This document shows positions 27,049-35,156 of a stretch of DNA of 56,241 bases, piece after piece. The position numbers were made by a program, and so were the translations under genes. How positions within the stretch are numbered: position 1 is the first letter of the stretch; each line of letters starts with the position of its first letter. The notes beneath the pieces are model-generated. The model ran no database searches and was not told where the DNA came from. It saw only the letters and a program-made list of their open reading frames with translations. Source of the DNA: Myxococcales bacterium. GTDB lineage: Bacteria; Myxococcota; Polyangia; Polyangiales; Polyangiaceae. The DNA lies in assembly GCA_003151595.1 (NCBI GenBank), contig PLXW01000109.1:1-56241 (forward strand), written 5' to 3'.

Positions 27049-27956
27049 TGCTGCGGTGCCGCGGCGACGCCCATCTTGTTTCCGACACGACGCAAGACAG
27101 CGCCCCGACCCTTGAGGAGAGGCGTGCGCGCTGTCCCCGACACGAGCCCATAGTGGCGACGGCCGAGTAAGAATCGATCGATACCACGCACGAGCTCTGA
27201 TCCCGCCGTGCACGCGGGGCTCTCGACGTCCTCGAGCACCAGGATCCCGTCCTCAGCCGCAGTCGCTTCCCACCTTTCGAGCAACGCCAACTTCCCCCCT
27301 GGCGTCGGATCCGCATCGATCACCACGAGCCCGAAGCCCTCGGGCCGTAGCCTCCGTACCCTCTCAAGCGTGCTCTGCTCGTGCGCGTCGCCGCGCTCGG
27401 TCGAAACGACGATCCCCGGTAGGCGCTCAAGATCCGGGAGGCGCTCTGCCCCATCGCGATCGACGCCGACGACGTGTCCGCCGCCCAGGAGCGAGAGGAC
27501 CGTCGCGAAGAACCAAAGTCCGCCTCCGTCGCCGTGCCCAATCTCCAGCACGCTACGCAAGCCGTGGGTCACGATCAGCTCTTGGTAGAAGAACAGGTCG
27601 CTCGGCATTTTGAGCACGGTCCGCCCGAGCCACCGGTAGTCCCGCTCCGACTCGACCTCGCGTTCCCAGTACCACGCTTGGTAGTCGTGTCCAAGCTTCG
27701 CCTCTGTGCCGTGCCGAAGGCCTCCGTGGTACTCGGGCTCATCCCGGAAGGGGGGCACCAGCACGCCGGCGTCTATCCACGCGGCGTGTCGCTCGGCAGG
27801 CTCCGCGAAGCCTTGGAAGCAGAGAAGATCTTCGTACGTTGCGCGATCCACGCGCATCCGGGTTCCGCGCACGGTGTGCTGGATCTCGACGTTGGGTCCG
27901 TAGTCGACGAAGAGCACGTAGGTGCTCAGCCGCACCAGGCGATCCTCGGCGCTCAA
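27045..27956 (-). CDS. CmcI-like (cephalosporin hydroxylase family) SAM-dependent methyltransferase
   Basis: A 303-aa Rossmann-fold protein. YQELIVTHGLRSVLEIGHGD, GGGLWFFATV and VVIDADPTPGGKLALL match the CmcI/cephalosporin hydroxylase family, which are O-methyltransferases or hydroxylases of natural-product pathways. TTG at 27956 is chosen because it overlaps the stop of the preceding gene (TTGA), matching the coupling seen through the operon; an ORF from 28070 would cover most of that gene's end. Last gene of the six-gene UvrA operon. A tailoring step on a small molecule or on nucleic acid is possible; the substrate cannot be read from the sequence. Confidence 0.75.
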   Translation of the reverse strand: MSAEDRLVRLSTYVLFVDYGPNVEIQHTVRGTRMRVDRATYEDLLCFQGFAEPAERHAAWIDAGVLVPPFRDEPEYHGGLRHGTEAKLGHDYQAWYWEREVESERDYRWLGRTVLKMPSDLFFYQELIVTHGLRSVLEIGHGDGGGLWFFATVLSLLGGGHVVGVDRDGAERLPDLERLPGIVVSTERGDAHEQSTLERVRRLRPEGFGLVVIDADPTPGGKLALLERWEATAAEDGILVLEDVESPACTAGSELVRGIDRFLLGRRHYGLVSGTARTPLLKGRGAVLRRVGNKMGVAAAPQH

Positions 27957-28717
27957 GACCCGCGAGTCTCCTTCACACCGTAGACGAACGGGCTCGCAGA
28001 TCGCGAGAACGCATCCCGACGCCAAGAGTCGAAAAGCTCGACGTCTCGCAGCCCGGTCTTGCGCATGCATTCAGCCACAAGGCGAGCATCCGTGACCTGG
28101 AGCACGTGCACTTCATGCAGCCGCTCACCGAGCGATTTGCACGCGTATGAGTACTCGGCGCGCATCTTCAGGCCTTCGGGGCCAAGTCGCTCGAACCTGT
28201 AGCCGAAGACGACGTCTCCCGGGACTCCCGAGGGTCCAGATTCGAGATCCTCCAGCGGCTCCCCGTCGACATTCATGGCGTGAGCGACCTGGAGCAGCAT
28301 GCGTCCGCCCGGCCGGAGCGCGCGTCGAAGCCGCCGGAGCACGTCGCGCAACTCTTCCACGTTCGCGCAGTAGTTGATCGTCCAGGACAGGGCGACAATG
28401 AGGTCATACGCAGCCTCCTCGTCGATCTCTTGCATCCGGCGCAACGTGACATTGCTCCTGCCGGCGCGGAACCGCGCCACTTCGACCATGCCGGGCGACG
28501 CGTCGATCCCCTTGGCGACGAAGCCTGCTTGGTGCGCCTTCTCTAGGAGAACGCCCGTCCCGCACCCGACGTCCAGCATATGACACCCGGAGCCGCTCTT
28601 CCCAGCGACGCCGAGTACGAACGCGTGATCGTGCCGGTAGTGATCGGGCGGCGTGTGCAAGTCATACCGCTCAGCGAACCGATCGAACAGGGCGTACACG
28701 CCCCGACTCTGCCACAA
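27953..28717 (-). CDS. Class I SAM-dependent methyltransferase
   Basis: About 254 aa, Methyltransf_25 type. Motif I is MLDVGCGTGVLLEKA, the acidic residue after strand 2 is in GIDASPGMVEVAR, and motif post-II is YDLIVALSWTINYC. The N-terminus [12 protein letters not shown] is the usual beginning of this family. The TTG start at 28717 overlaps the UvrA-like gene by 47 bp; GTG at 28699 is an equally good start. Followed by the CmcI-like gene with TTGA overlap. Probably methylates a small molecule; target unknown. Confidence 0.8.
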   Translation of the reverse strand: MWQSRGVYALFDRFAERYDLHTPPDHYRHDHAFVLGVAGKSGSGCHMLDVGCGTGVLLEKAHQAGFVAKGIDASPGMVEVARFRAGRSNVTLRRMQEIDEEAAYDLIVALSWTINYCANVEELRDVLRRLRRALRPGGRMLLQVAHAMNVDGEPLEDLESGPSGVPGDVVFGYRFERLGPEGLKMRAEYSYACKSLGERLHEVHVLQVTDARLVAECMRKTGLRDVELFDSWRRDAFSRSASPFVYGVKETRGS

Positions 28718-31700
28718 ATGACATCGCCGCGAACCAATCGGATGCGCGCCGGAGCACGTCTTCCACCCCAGGACCCGCCGCGGCCTGGCCCAGCGCCGCC
28801 TTCAAGGGTCGGAGCGGTGCGATGCAGTGCGCTACCCTCTTTCTCTCCAGCACGGCCCTTGGAGGCAATCGGAGCGCTTCCAGCGAGTCCATGAACTCGT
28901 CAACGCGCCCCCCCCGCATCCACGCATCGAGCGTCTTTCCGCCAAGCTCCAGCAGTGCCGCGTTCGGCCCCACGCCTGCCCCGCGACACATCGGGCACTG
29001 TACCTCTCGCCGTGAGGCATTCACCGCGTCGCGCCATCGGGAATCCTTGCTCCTCGCGAGTTGGCCGTCGATCGCGCTCACCAGACCGTCCCACCGGAGC
29101 CAGTGGCCCACCTCACTCCCATCGTTCTTTGGTCCGGCCTTGAGAAAGGTCCCATGGCCCGGCCGGATCCAGAACCCGTGCATGACGGTCGCTTCGGCAG
29201 CTGCGGCCAGCGCGCTCCAGCGCGCATCGACGTCCCACAGCCCCTCGTCCGTCAGCTGACGGAAGAACGGCGTCACCTCCGAGCGCCAGACGCCCTTGAG
29301 AATCGCCGACGCTCGCGCGTCTAGGGAGTTCTCATCAACCACTCGCTCAGTTGGCTTGGCGACCAGCAGATCCCGGTCCAGGCGCGGAACGACAGTCCTC
29401 CCGTTGCACATCGGGCACGCGCCCCCCCGATCGAGCCGTCGGAAATGGGCGGGTATGGGGTGGCGCGGCCCGACGAGGCCCGCATTCAGGTCCATGAGGC
29501 GCTCGCTCACCCGCTTGTGGACCTTCCCTCGGGAATCGACGATCTCCAGGTACCCGCCGCCGACGGCGAGGGCGTCCCGGAGGGCCCGGTGTTTCCCTTC
29601 CAGCGAGGTTGTCTCTGGGGCGAACCGGGCCCCGGTGGCTCGCACCTTCGCGGGATCACCGTCGCTCTCGTCCGCCCACGAGAGTCCCATCGCGACCCGA
29701 TGCGCGCGTACCTCCTTGATGACTCCGCGAGGGATCCGTCGACCCCACGTCGCCATGGCATCGAGAAGGGGATGGATGACCAGACGTAGGGTGGCCAGGT
29801 CCCAAGCTCTTGCCGCCTCCTCGATCTGCGCTTCGACGTCGGGGCGAACAGCATCGAGTAGAACGGAGAGCACGGCACTGTCCAGGTCAGCGATCTCCAG
29901 GGGCCACCGTTCCATGGCGGAGGTGCCGAAGATCGCGCTCGGGACGGCGACCTCGTCATCGTCCTCGGGCACCTGAACATCCTCGCCAAGGATCTGTCTG
30001 ATCTCCGCGCGAGCCCGCAAGGCCGTGCTGAGTTTCGCGGGTCCGCGACTCACCTTGGCGGATCTGGATGGCCGGTGCTTGTGCAGACGCGGTAGCCCCC
30101 TCAGCGCCAACCCCGTAGGCGTCTCGTGGCTGCGGATTTCGTTGGGGGTGCCCTCGGCGATGACCCGGCCTCCCTCGAGACCGCTGCCAGGGCCGAACTC
30201 CACAATGTGATCGCACGCCGCGAGCAGATGTGGATCGTGCTCGACGAGGATGACGGTGTTGCCTGCGTCAACGATGTGGCGCAGCGCGGAGTCCAGGCGC
30301 CTAACGTCCGCTGGGTGGAGGCCTCCCGCGGGCTCGTCGAGAACGAAGAGGGCCTTGCGCACCTTGTGCCTCGCAAGAGCCCGGGCGATGCGCATCCGCT
30401 GCACTTCACCGCCACTGAGCGTGTCGAGCGATCGGCCGAGGGCGAGGTGGCCGACGCCAAGCTCCGCCATGGATCGCAAGATTTCAGGTTCGAGCTCCGC
30501 GGGTAGCTTCTGCTTACGGAGCTCGTCGATGGGCGTCGCGAGAAGGTCCCCGTAGCTCACTCCGCCGAGCCGGACCGCGAGAGCGTCGATGCCGAAACGA
30601 AGGCCACCGCAGGCGGGACACCCTTCGCCATCGTCGAGCGCGCCGAGACCGAGGCATTTCGGGCAGCGACCCTGCCCGCCGTTGGTGCTGAAATCGCTGG
30701 CCGAGAGCCCGAGACCCTTCGCCTCGCGTTGCGAGGCATAGGCGCGGCGGACCTGTTCAGCGATACCGACGAACGTCATGACGAGGCTGCGCTTCTGGGC
30801 GGCGGCGGGAGCCTGATCGAGCGCGTAGAGCGCCTCAATCTGGTCGGCGCCTTGGATGGAGGTCCACGTGCCACGGCGCGTACGGAAGTCCTCCGCATCC
30901 ACTTGAGCCTTCGGGAGGACCTCCACCATTGCGGGCACCAGGGCACCTCGCACGAAGCTCGACTTGCCCGATCCGGATACACCGGCGATGCAGGTGATCG
31001 CGCCAAGCGGAATGCGCACGGTAGCGCCCTGGACATTGTGGATATGGACTCCGTCCATTCGAAGCCACTTGCCGGAGCCCTTTGCCGGCCTTGGTGCCGG
31101 TGCGACGCGGTCGACCTGCGCCCAATCGGTTCCGTCCACCGGGCCGTCCCACGTCACCTTGCCACCAGCTGGTCCCGCTCCGGGCCCGAGCTCCACCACG
31201 TGATCCGCGCGCGCAATGATCCGTTGTCGGTGTTCGCTGATGATCACCGTGTGAAGCTCGGTCGCATCGACGAGGGCGTCCCCGAGACTGACGAGATCTT
31301 GCTCGTGGAGTCCCCGCGCCGGTTCGTCGAGGACGAGGAGCAGCCCGGCGAGGCGACTGGTAAGCACGCTTGCTAGGCGCGTGCGACGAGACTCCCCGTC
31401 GCTCACGTCGAGCATTCCGCGGCCCCCCGACAAGTGGCCCAGGCCAACCGACACCATCGAGGCGGCCGTCCGTCCGACGTTGGCCACGAGGGAGCGGGCC
31501 TCGGCGGGGGATTTTTTGCTCAGGGACCCGCTGCCGGCTTCACCTTCGAGAGAGGTCAAGGGCAACGCGAGCAGGTGATCAATGGACCAACCGGCAACGC
31601 GAAGGGCGCGCGCCTGGACCGACCAGCGCGTTCCGTTGCACGCCGGGCACGCACCCTCGCCGACGAAGGACTTCAGCTCCTTTGTTGCGGACGTGTTCTT

Positions 31701-32921
31701 TGCAACCCGTTCGACGATGGCTCGGCGAAACCCGACGAATTCCATCGGCGCACCGGTCTTCTTTTTCGTCCTCGGATCGACTCCCTGCACGCGGTCCGGA
31801 GTGCCCTCCAGTACGACCTTGCGAGCCGCCTCCGACAGCTTCCGCCATGGGCGGTCGGGATCGAAGCCATCGCGACCGCGCAGCCCTTCGATCGTGACGT
31901 GCTGAATGTTGACGTAGCGGTAGTTCTTCTCCGTCCAGAGCGCGAAGGCGCCCTCGTGCATCGACCGCTCCGGGTGAGTGACCAGCGCCGTCTCGTCGAG
32001 CCCCGTCGCGACTCCCAGACCGCCGCAGAGCGGGCAGGCGCCGCTGTCGAGCTGCTTGGGTGCGTTGAAGGAAAGAAGATGCGCATCGGGCTTCGCATAG
32101 ACGATCGGCGACCTGGGGTGCACCCGGTGAACGCGCGCGTCGAGGCCGAAGGCGTATGCTCTTCGCAGATCAGGTCGCTCGTCTTTGGGCAGCTCCACGA
32201 ACACGGCACCGTGCGCTGCCGTCCACGCCTTCGTGAGGATCTGTTGGAGAGCGACGTGGGACGTTCTTGCGAGGTCGACGTCGGCGATGCGCGCCTCGAT
32301 CGAGTGAAGGATGTCGTCGCGGAGCGGTTTGAACTTCGCAATCGCGATTCTGTTGCCTTGCTCGCTCTTTGGACCGCGATCCGTCTCGCTGCGAACGACG
32401 ATCTCGCTGACACCTGCTTTGCGCAGCCTCTCCACGGCGGCGACGCCGTCGGTCCGCTGGTTCACTACCGGGGATGCCCATACGATGGCAGGCCCGGATG
32501 CGTACCGATGGAGCCACTCGCTGAACGTCTCCGGCGAGGGGTCGGGGACGGGTTCCTCTACATCATCGGCGAAGGGCTGGGCGAAGCGCACGAAGAGCCT
32601 ACGGAGCAACCTCAGTAGCCCCGTCGATGTCCCCAGCGTCGTTCGCACGGATGCGCGGAACGCATGTTGAGCCGCGAAGAGCATCGGGGGGAGGGCGCCC
32701 ACGAAAGCATCGACGTGTGCCCCGCGAAGTGCCGGCTGATCGATGTCGAGGAAACGATGCATCCGCTCCGCAGCCACGGCGGCGATCGTGTCCTCCACCA
32801 GGGAGCTCTTTCCGGAGCCCGAGACGCCCACGATCGCCGTCAGCGCGTTCCGCGGAATCGTGACGCTCACCCCCTTCAGGTTGTTCGCGTCTGCGCCGAC
32901 GATTTCGATGCTCTCTTTCAT
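28671..32921 (-). CDS. UvrA-like tandem ABC ATPase with C-terminal zinc-binding extension
   Basis: A 1416-aa protein with two UvrA-type ATPase halves. Half 1: Walker [10 protein letters not shown] (32-40), CPLC and CPAC pairs, a degenerate signature [10 protein letters not shown] (about 507) and Walker [13 protein letters not shown]. Half 2: GVSGSGKSS (about 645), CPKC and CPAC pairs, a perfect [16 protein letters not shown] (about 835), [11 protein letters not shown] and VILVEHDP. UvrA is about 940 aa; here about 465 extra residues follow, with two more zinc-type pairs, CPMCNG (about 1165) and CPMCRG (about 1310). UvrA paralogues such as DrrC give self-resistance to DNA-binding antibiotics. 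ATG is fixed by overlap with the oxygenase stop (ATGA). A role in protecting or surveying modified DNA is inferred. Confidence 0.85.
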   Translation of the reverse strand: MKESIEIVGADANNLKGVSVTIPRNALTAIVGVSGSGKSSLVEDTIAAVAAERMHRFLDIDQPALRGAHVDAFVGALPPMLFAAQHAFRASVRTTLGTSTGLLRLLRRLFVRFAQPFADDVEEPVPDPSPETFSEWLHRYASGPAIVWASPVVNQRTDGVAAVERLRKAGVSEIVVRSETDRGPKSEQGNRIAIAKFKPLRDDILHSIEARIADVDLARTSHVALQQILTKAWTAAHGAVFVELPKDERPDLRRAYAFGLDARVHRVHPRSPIVYAKPDAHLLSFNAPKQLDSGACPLCGGLGVATGLDETALVTHPERSMHEGAFALWTEKNYRYVNIQHVTIEGLRGRDGFDPDRPWRKLSEAARKVVLEGTPDRVQGVDPRTKKKTGAPMEFVGFRRAIVERVAKNTSATKELKSFVGEGACPACNGTRWSVQARALRVAGWSIDHLLALPLTSLEGEAGSGSLSKKSPAEARSLVANVGRTAASMVSVGLGHLSGGRGMLDVSDGESRRTRLASVLTSRLAGLLLVLDEPARGLHEQDLVSLGDALVDATELHTVIISEHRQRIIARADHVVELGPGAGPAGGKVTWDGPVDGTDWAQVDRVAPAPRPAKGSGKWLRMDGVHIHNVQGATVRIPLGAITCIAGVSGSGKSSFVRGALVPAMVEVLPKAQVDAEDFRTRRGTWTSIQGADQIEALYALDQAPAAAQKRSLVMTFVGIAEQVRRAYASQREAKGLGLSASDFSTNGGQGRCPKCLGLGALDDGEGCPACGGLRFGIDALAVRLGGVSYGDLLATPIDELRKQKLPAELEPEILRSMAELGVGHLALGRSLDTLSGGEVQRMRIARALARHKVRKALFVLDEPAGGLHPADVRRLDSALRHIVDAGNTVILVEHDPHLLAACDHIVEFGPGSGLEGGRVIAEGTPNEIRSHETPTGLALRGLPRLHKHRPSRSAKVSRGPAKLSTALRARAEIRQILGEDVQVPEDDDEVAVPSAIFGTSAMERWPLEIADLDSAVLSVLLDAVRPDVEAQIEEAARAWDLATLRLVIHPLLDAMATWGRRIPRGVIKEVRAHRVAMGLSWADESDGDPAKVRATGARFAPETTSLEGKHRALRDALAVGGGYLEIVDSRGKVHKRVSERLMDLNAGLVGPRHPIPAHFRRLDRGGACPMCNGRTVVPRLDRDLLVAKPTERVVDENSLDARASAILKGVWRSEVTPFFRQLTDEGLWDVDARWSALAAAAEATVMHGFWIRPGHGTFLKAGPKNDGSEVGHWLRWDGLVSAIDGQLARSKDSRWRDAVNASRREVQCPMCRGAGVGPNAALLELGGKTLDAWMRGGRVDEFMDSLEALRLPPRAVLERKRVAHCIAPLRPLKAALGQAAAGPGVEDVLRRASDWFAAMSFVAESGRVRPVRSVR

Positions 32922-33784
32922 CCCAGGTCGTCCATCGCGTGCATCACGGCCACCGATCGCGACTCGAAGTCCCGCGGAAAGGAACGGAACCGAACGGTGC
33001 AGGCGCCGCGCTGATGGAGAGCCCGCCGATTGGAGACGCAGAGGATGTCGCCGGGGCCGAGATCGATCGGGCATGAGACGAACAGGGCCGCGTCGTGGAT
33101 GACCCGCAGCGTTTCATCGAGGTCGGTGGGATTGCTGCCGAGCCTCCGCTGGCCCGCTCGAAGCGTCTCAGGATGGAACCGAACGGTGTCCCCGTCGGAG
33201 ACGCGCCCGGACCAGTGGACCGGAGAGGCATCGTTCACCATCGCGACGTCGTCCTCGGTCAGGAGGCGTACCGCGCCGCCGTGATTCGAAGCTCGCAGCA
33301 CGTCGAGCAGGTCGCTGAAACGCGCCACGCGAAGCTGCCCATGCCTCGGAGCGTCGGGGTCTGGATGCACGCACTGCATGAGGGTCGCCGCTGGGGGCCG
33401 TTCCGCGGTGTTGAGGTCAGTGTGGAAGCTTCCCTCCGCGAGCGTGTGGGAGAGCGCCGTCGTCCACGGTGTCATGAGAAATGTCTTCACGATGCGGCCG
33501 GCGCGATACGGTCGGAGTCGGTGGAAGAGCAACGCCGCAAGCAACAGGCCCGTGGAGCCGTCCTCGGCTGCGGGGACGCCGCGAAGAACAAAGTGATCGT
33601 GGGTGCCCCAAAGGGAAAGCGCCTCCCTGCGGAACGCTTCTAGGGCGGGCCCGAGTGTCGCTCGCACCGTTTGAGCGCCCAGGACGTCCGCCTCGATCCG
33701 CTCCAGACCGTCCATGTCCGCTCGGAGCGCGGCGACGGCGTCCGCGTGCGCGGCCGACAGCTCCAAGTCGGGCGTCGTCTTCAT
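32918..33784 (-). CDS. 2-oxoglutarate/Fe(II) oxygenase (TauD-like)
   Basis: 288 aa from the ATG at 33784, which overlaps the preceding methyltransferase stop (ATGA). The triad is His121-x-Asp123 in GSFHTDLNTAER and His about 257 in CVSNRRALHQRG, followed by TVRFRSFP with a candidate 2-oxoglutarate Arg. ILCVSNRRALH is the classical TauD/clavaminate synthase ending. Likely hydroxylates or otherwise oxidises the product, intermediate or macromolecular target of this operon. An ORF reaching 34174 is only a shadow upstream of the coupled start. Confidence 0.8.
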   Translation of the reverse strand: MKTTPDLELSAAHADAVAALRADMDGLERIEADVLGAQTVRATLGPALEAFRREALSLWGTHDHFVLRGVPAAEDGSTGLLLAALLFHRLRPYRAGRIVKTFLMTPWTTALSHTLAEGSFHTDLNTAERPPAATLMQCVHPDPDAPRHGQLRVARFSDLLDVLRASNHGGAVRLLTEDDVAMVNDASPVHWSGRVSDGDTVRFHPETLRAGQRRLGSNPTDLDETLRVIHDAALFVSCPIDLGPGDILCVSNRRALHQRGACTVRFRSFPRDFESRSVAVMHAMDDLG

Positions 33785-34470
33785 GGCCGCACCAGCCTGA
33801 AGAGAAGCTTGTGCTTGAACTGATGGTCCAGCAGGGCCTGGACGGTGGGGAACACGAAATCGCCCACGGGATCGTGCGTCGCCCATCCTCCTTCGCGGAG
33901 CGGTCGGACGCTCGGGATCAGCCCCGATCGGCCAGCGTTTGCCATGACCTCCATGGGAGAATGGGTGAAGGTGCGGTGCCCCATCGTTTCGAGCCGCTCT
34001 CGCCATGCCGGCCACACGGGGTTCTCCGCATGGCACCCCGCGGCGATGTAAGCGCGGCCCTGCGGAGCAAGGACGCGTGCGATGTGCGCTATGAGTTCCG
34101 CGACGTCGGGGACGAGAAAGAGGACCTCGTGGCTGACCACCAAATCGATGGACCCGTCCGCGACCCGCCGCCACTCGTCCACACTCAGCAGGGAGACCTT
34201 CGGTGCCGCGGTCTGGAGGCGCAGTCGGGCACGTGTCCGTGCGGACTCGATGGGCTCTACCCCCACGAGCTCGTCAGGCTTCCAGTGCTCCGCGATCCGC
34301 GCGAGCAGGCCCCCCCGGTGGCAGCCGACGTCGAGCACGTGCTGCGGCGGACGCGCGAAGCCGTCGCTCCGGATCCGGTCGATCAGTGCACCCCAGAAGA
34401 CCTCGTTACGCGGCTCGAGCCCGTCGTCTTCCGTCGGATCTTGGAAGAAACTCGATCTCATCTGCGGCAC
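33781..34470 (-). CDS. Class I SAM-dependent methyltransferase
   Basis: 229 aa. Motif I HVLDVGCHRGGLLARI, acidic strand-2 end in LVGVEPIESAR, and SIDLVVSHEVLFLVPDVAEL after it mark a class I methyltransferase. GTG at 34470 is used; an in-frame ATG lies three codons later (34461). It is 11 bp after the GRDP-like gene and overlaps the oxygenase start. The second of three methyltransferase-fold proteins in the operon, which is unusual for a plain repair or restriction locus and more like small-molecule tailoring. Confidence 0.82.
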   Translation of the reverse strand: MPQMRSSFFQDPTEDDGLEPRNEVFWGALIDRIRSDGFARPPQHVLDVGCHRGGLLARIAEHWKPDELVGVEPIESARTRARLRLQTAAPKVSLLSVDEWRRVADGSIDLVVSHEVLFLVPDVAELIAHIARVLAPQGRAYIAAGCHAENPVWPAWRERLETMGHRTFTHSPMEVMANAGRSGLIPSVRPLREGGWATHDPVGDFVFPTVQALLDHQFKHKLLFRLVRP

Positions 34471-34481
34471 GCCGCTGACGT

Positions 34482-34964
34482 CTACGGACAGTTCTGCGGG
34501 CGGCAGCTGCGCGCCTGCGTGTCTCCGGCGGTCGGATCGATCCCGAAATGGCGGATGAACAGGTCGACGCTGTCGGCGAACGTCCGTTCGAGGTCGGCAC
34601 GATCCTCAGCCCCGCGGAGGCCAAAGTACGGGAAGTGGTGCAGGAAGCGCCCGAAGAGGGATTTGCAGTCGCGCTCGTAGGCCTCCGTGTCGAGGATGTG
34701 CGCGTGCCAGAAGAGATCGATCGGGCCCGTGGGACAGATCTTCCGGTCGGGGTACCGAAGGTTCAGGGCCAGAAAGCGCCGGTACAGGGACTCCGCCTCG
34801 TCGCACAGCTCAGGGGTCACGCCTTGCTCCTCGACGAGCTTGTGCTTCAGGAGGGTGAAGTCGAGGGCGTCCACCTTGCGTAGAGCTTCGTCGAGCGCTT
34901 CGTCGACCCGGACGAGGGCTTGGGCCTCTTCGAGGGTGAGGGCGGTGGCGGCTTCTGTGGGCAT
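34482..34964 (-). CDS. GRDP-like (glycine-rich domain protein-like) protein with Cys-containing tail
   Basis: A 160-aa protein, first gene of the operon. It carries the His-rich core of the GRDP-like family (PF07173): LFWHAHILDTEAYERDC, then GRFLHHFPYFG. The function of that domain in bacteria is not established. The last 16 residues, AGDTQARSCRPQNCP with the residue before, follow the folded part and hold two Cys. Start ATG at 34964 is supported by a promoter 11 bp upstream and by absence of coding signal beyond; a much longer open frame here is antisense to the neighbouring GmrSD gene. It may be an enzyme, a substrate-binding protein or, speculatively, a ribosomally made precursor. Confidence 0.72.
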   Translation of the reverse strand: MPTEAATALTLEEAQALVRVDEALDEALRKVDALDFTLLKHKLVEEQGVTPELCDEAESLYRRFLALNLRYPDRKICPTGPIDLFWHAHILDTEAYERDCKSLFGRFLHHFPYFGLRGAEDRADLERTFADSVDLFIRHFGIDPTAGDTQARSCRPQNCP

Positions 34965-34974
34965 TGGCGCGGCA

Positions 34975-35004
34975 AGAATAGGAGGGGGAGGCCAGGTTTG
35001 TCGA
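34975..35004 (-). promoter_or_regulatory. Sigma-70-type promoter of the UvrA operon
   Basis: On the minus strand TCGACA (34999-35004, five of six matching TTGACA), an 18-bp spacer and TATTCT (34975-34980). The -10 ends 10 bp before the GRDP ATG and no Shine-Dalgarno is seen, so the leader should be only a few bases. The only clear promoter for the six coupled genes. Confidence 0.6.
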
Positions 35005-35156
35005 TGGTTCCGTGGGCGCGGTCGCCGTGCTCTCAGGGATCGGTGTCGCGCGTCCTCCCTTCCGATGCGGAAGCTGGCTGCCTGGTTCTGCGGCCCGTTC
35101 GTCGTCGTCTCCGCCTCGCGGCGCGCCTGTTGACCGATGCCCCGTAGAGCCAGACC

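Noticed and set aside
31434..32618. 394-aa plus-strand open frame inside the UvrA-like gene
   Set aside because: Antisense shadow produced by high third-position GC; no motif.
28671..32921. Housekeeping UvrA of nucleotide excision repair
   Set aside because: Much longer than UvrA, with a degenerate first signature motif and set in an operon of methyltransferases and an oxygenase.
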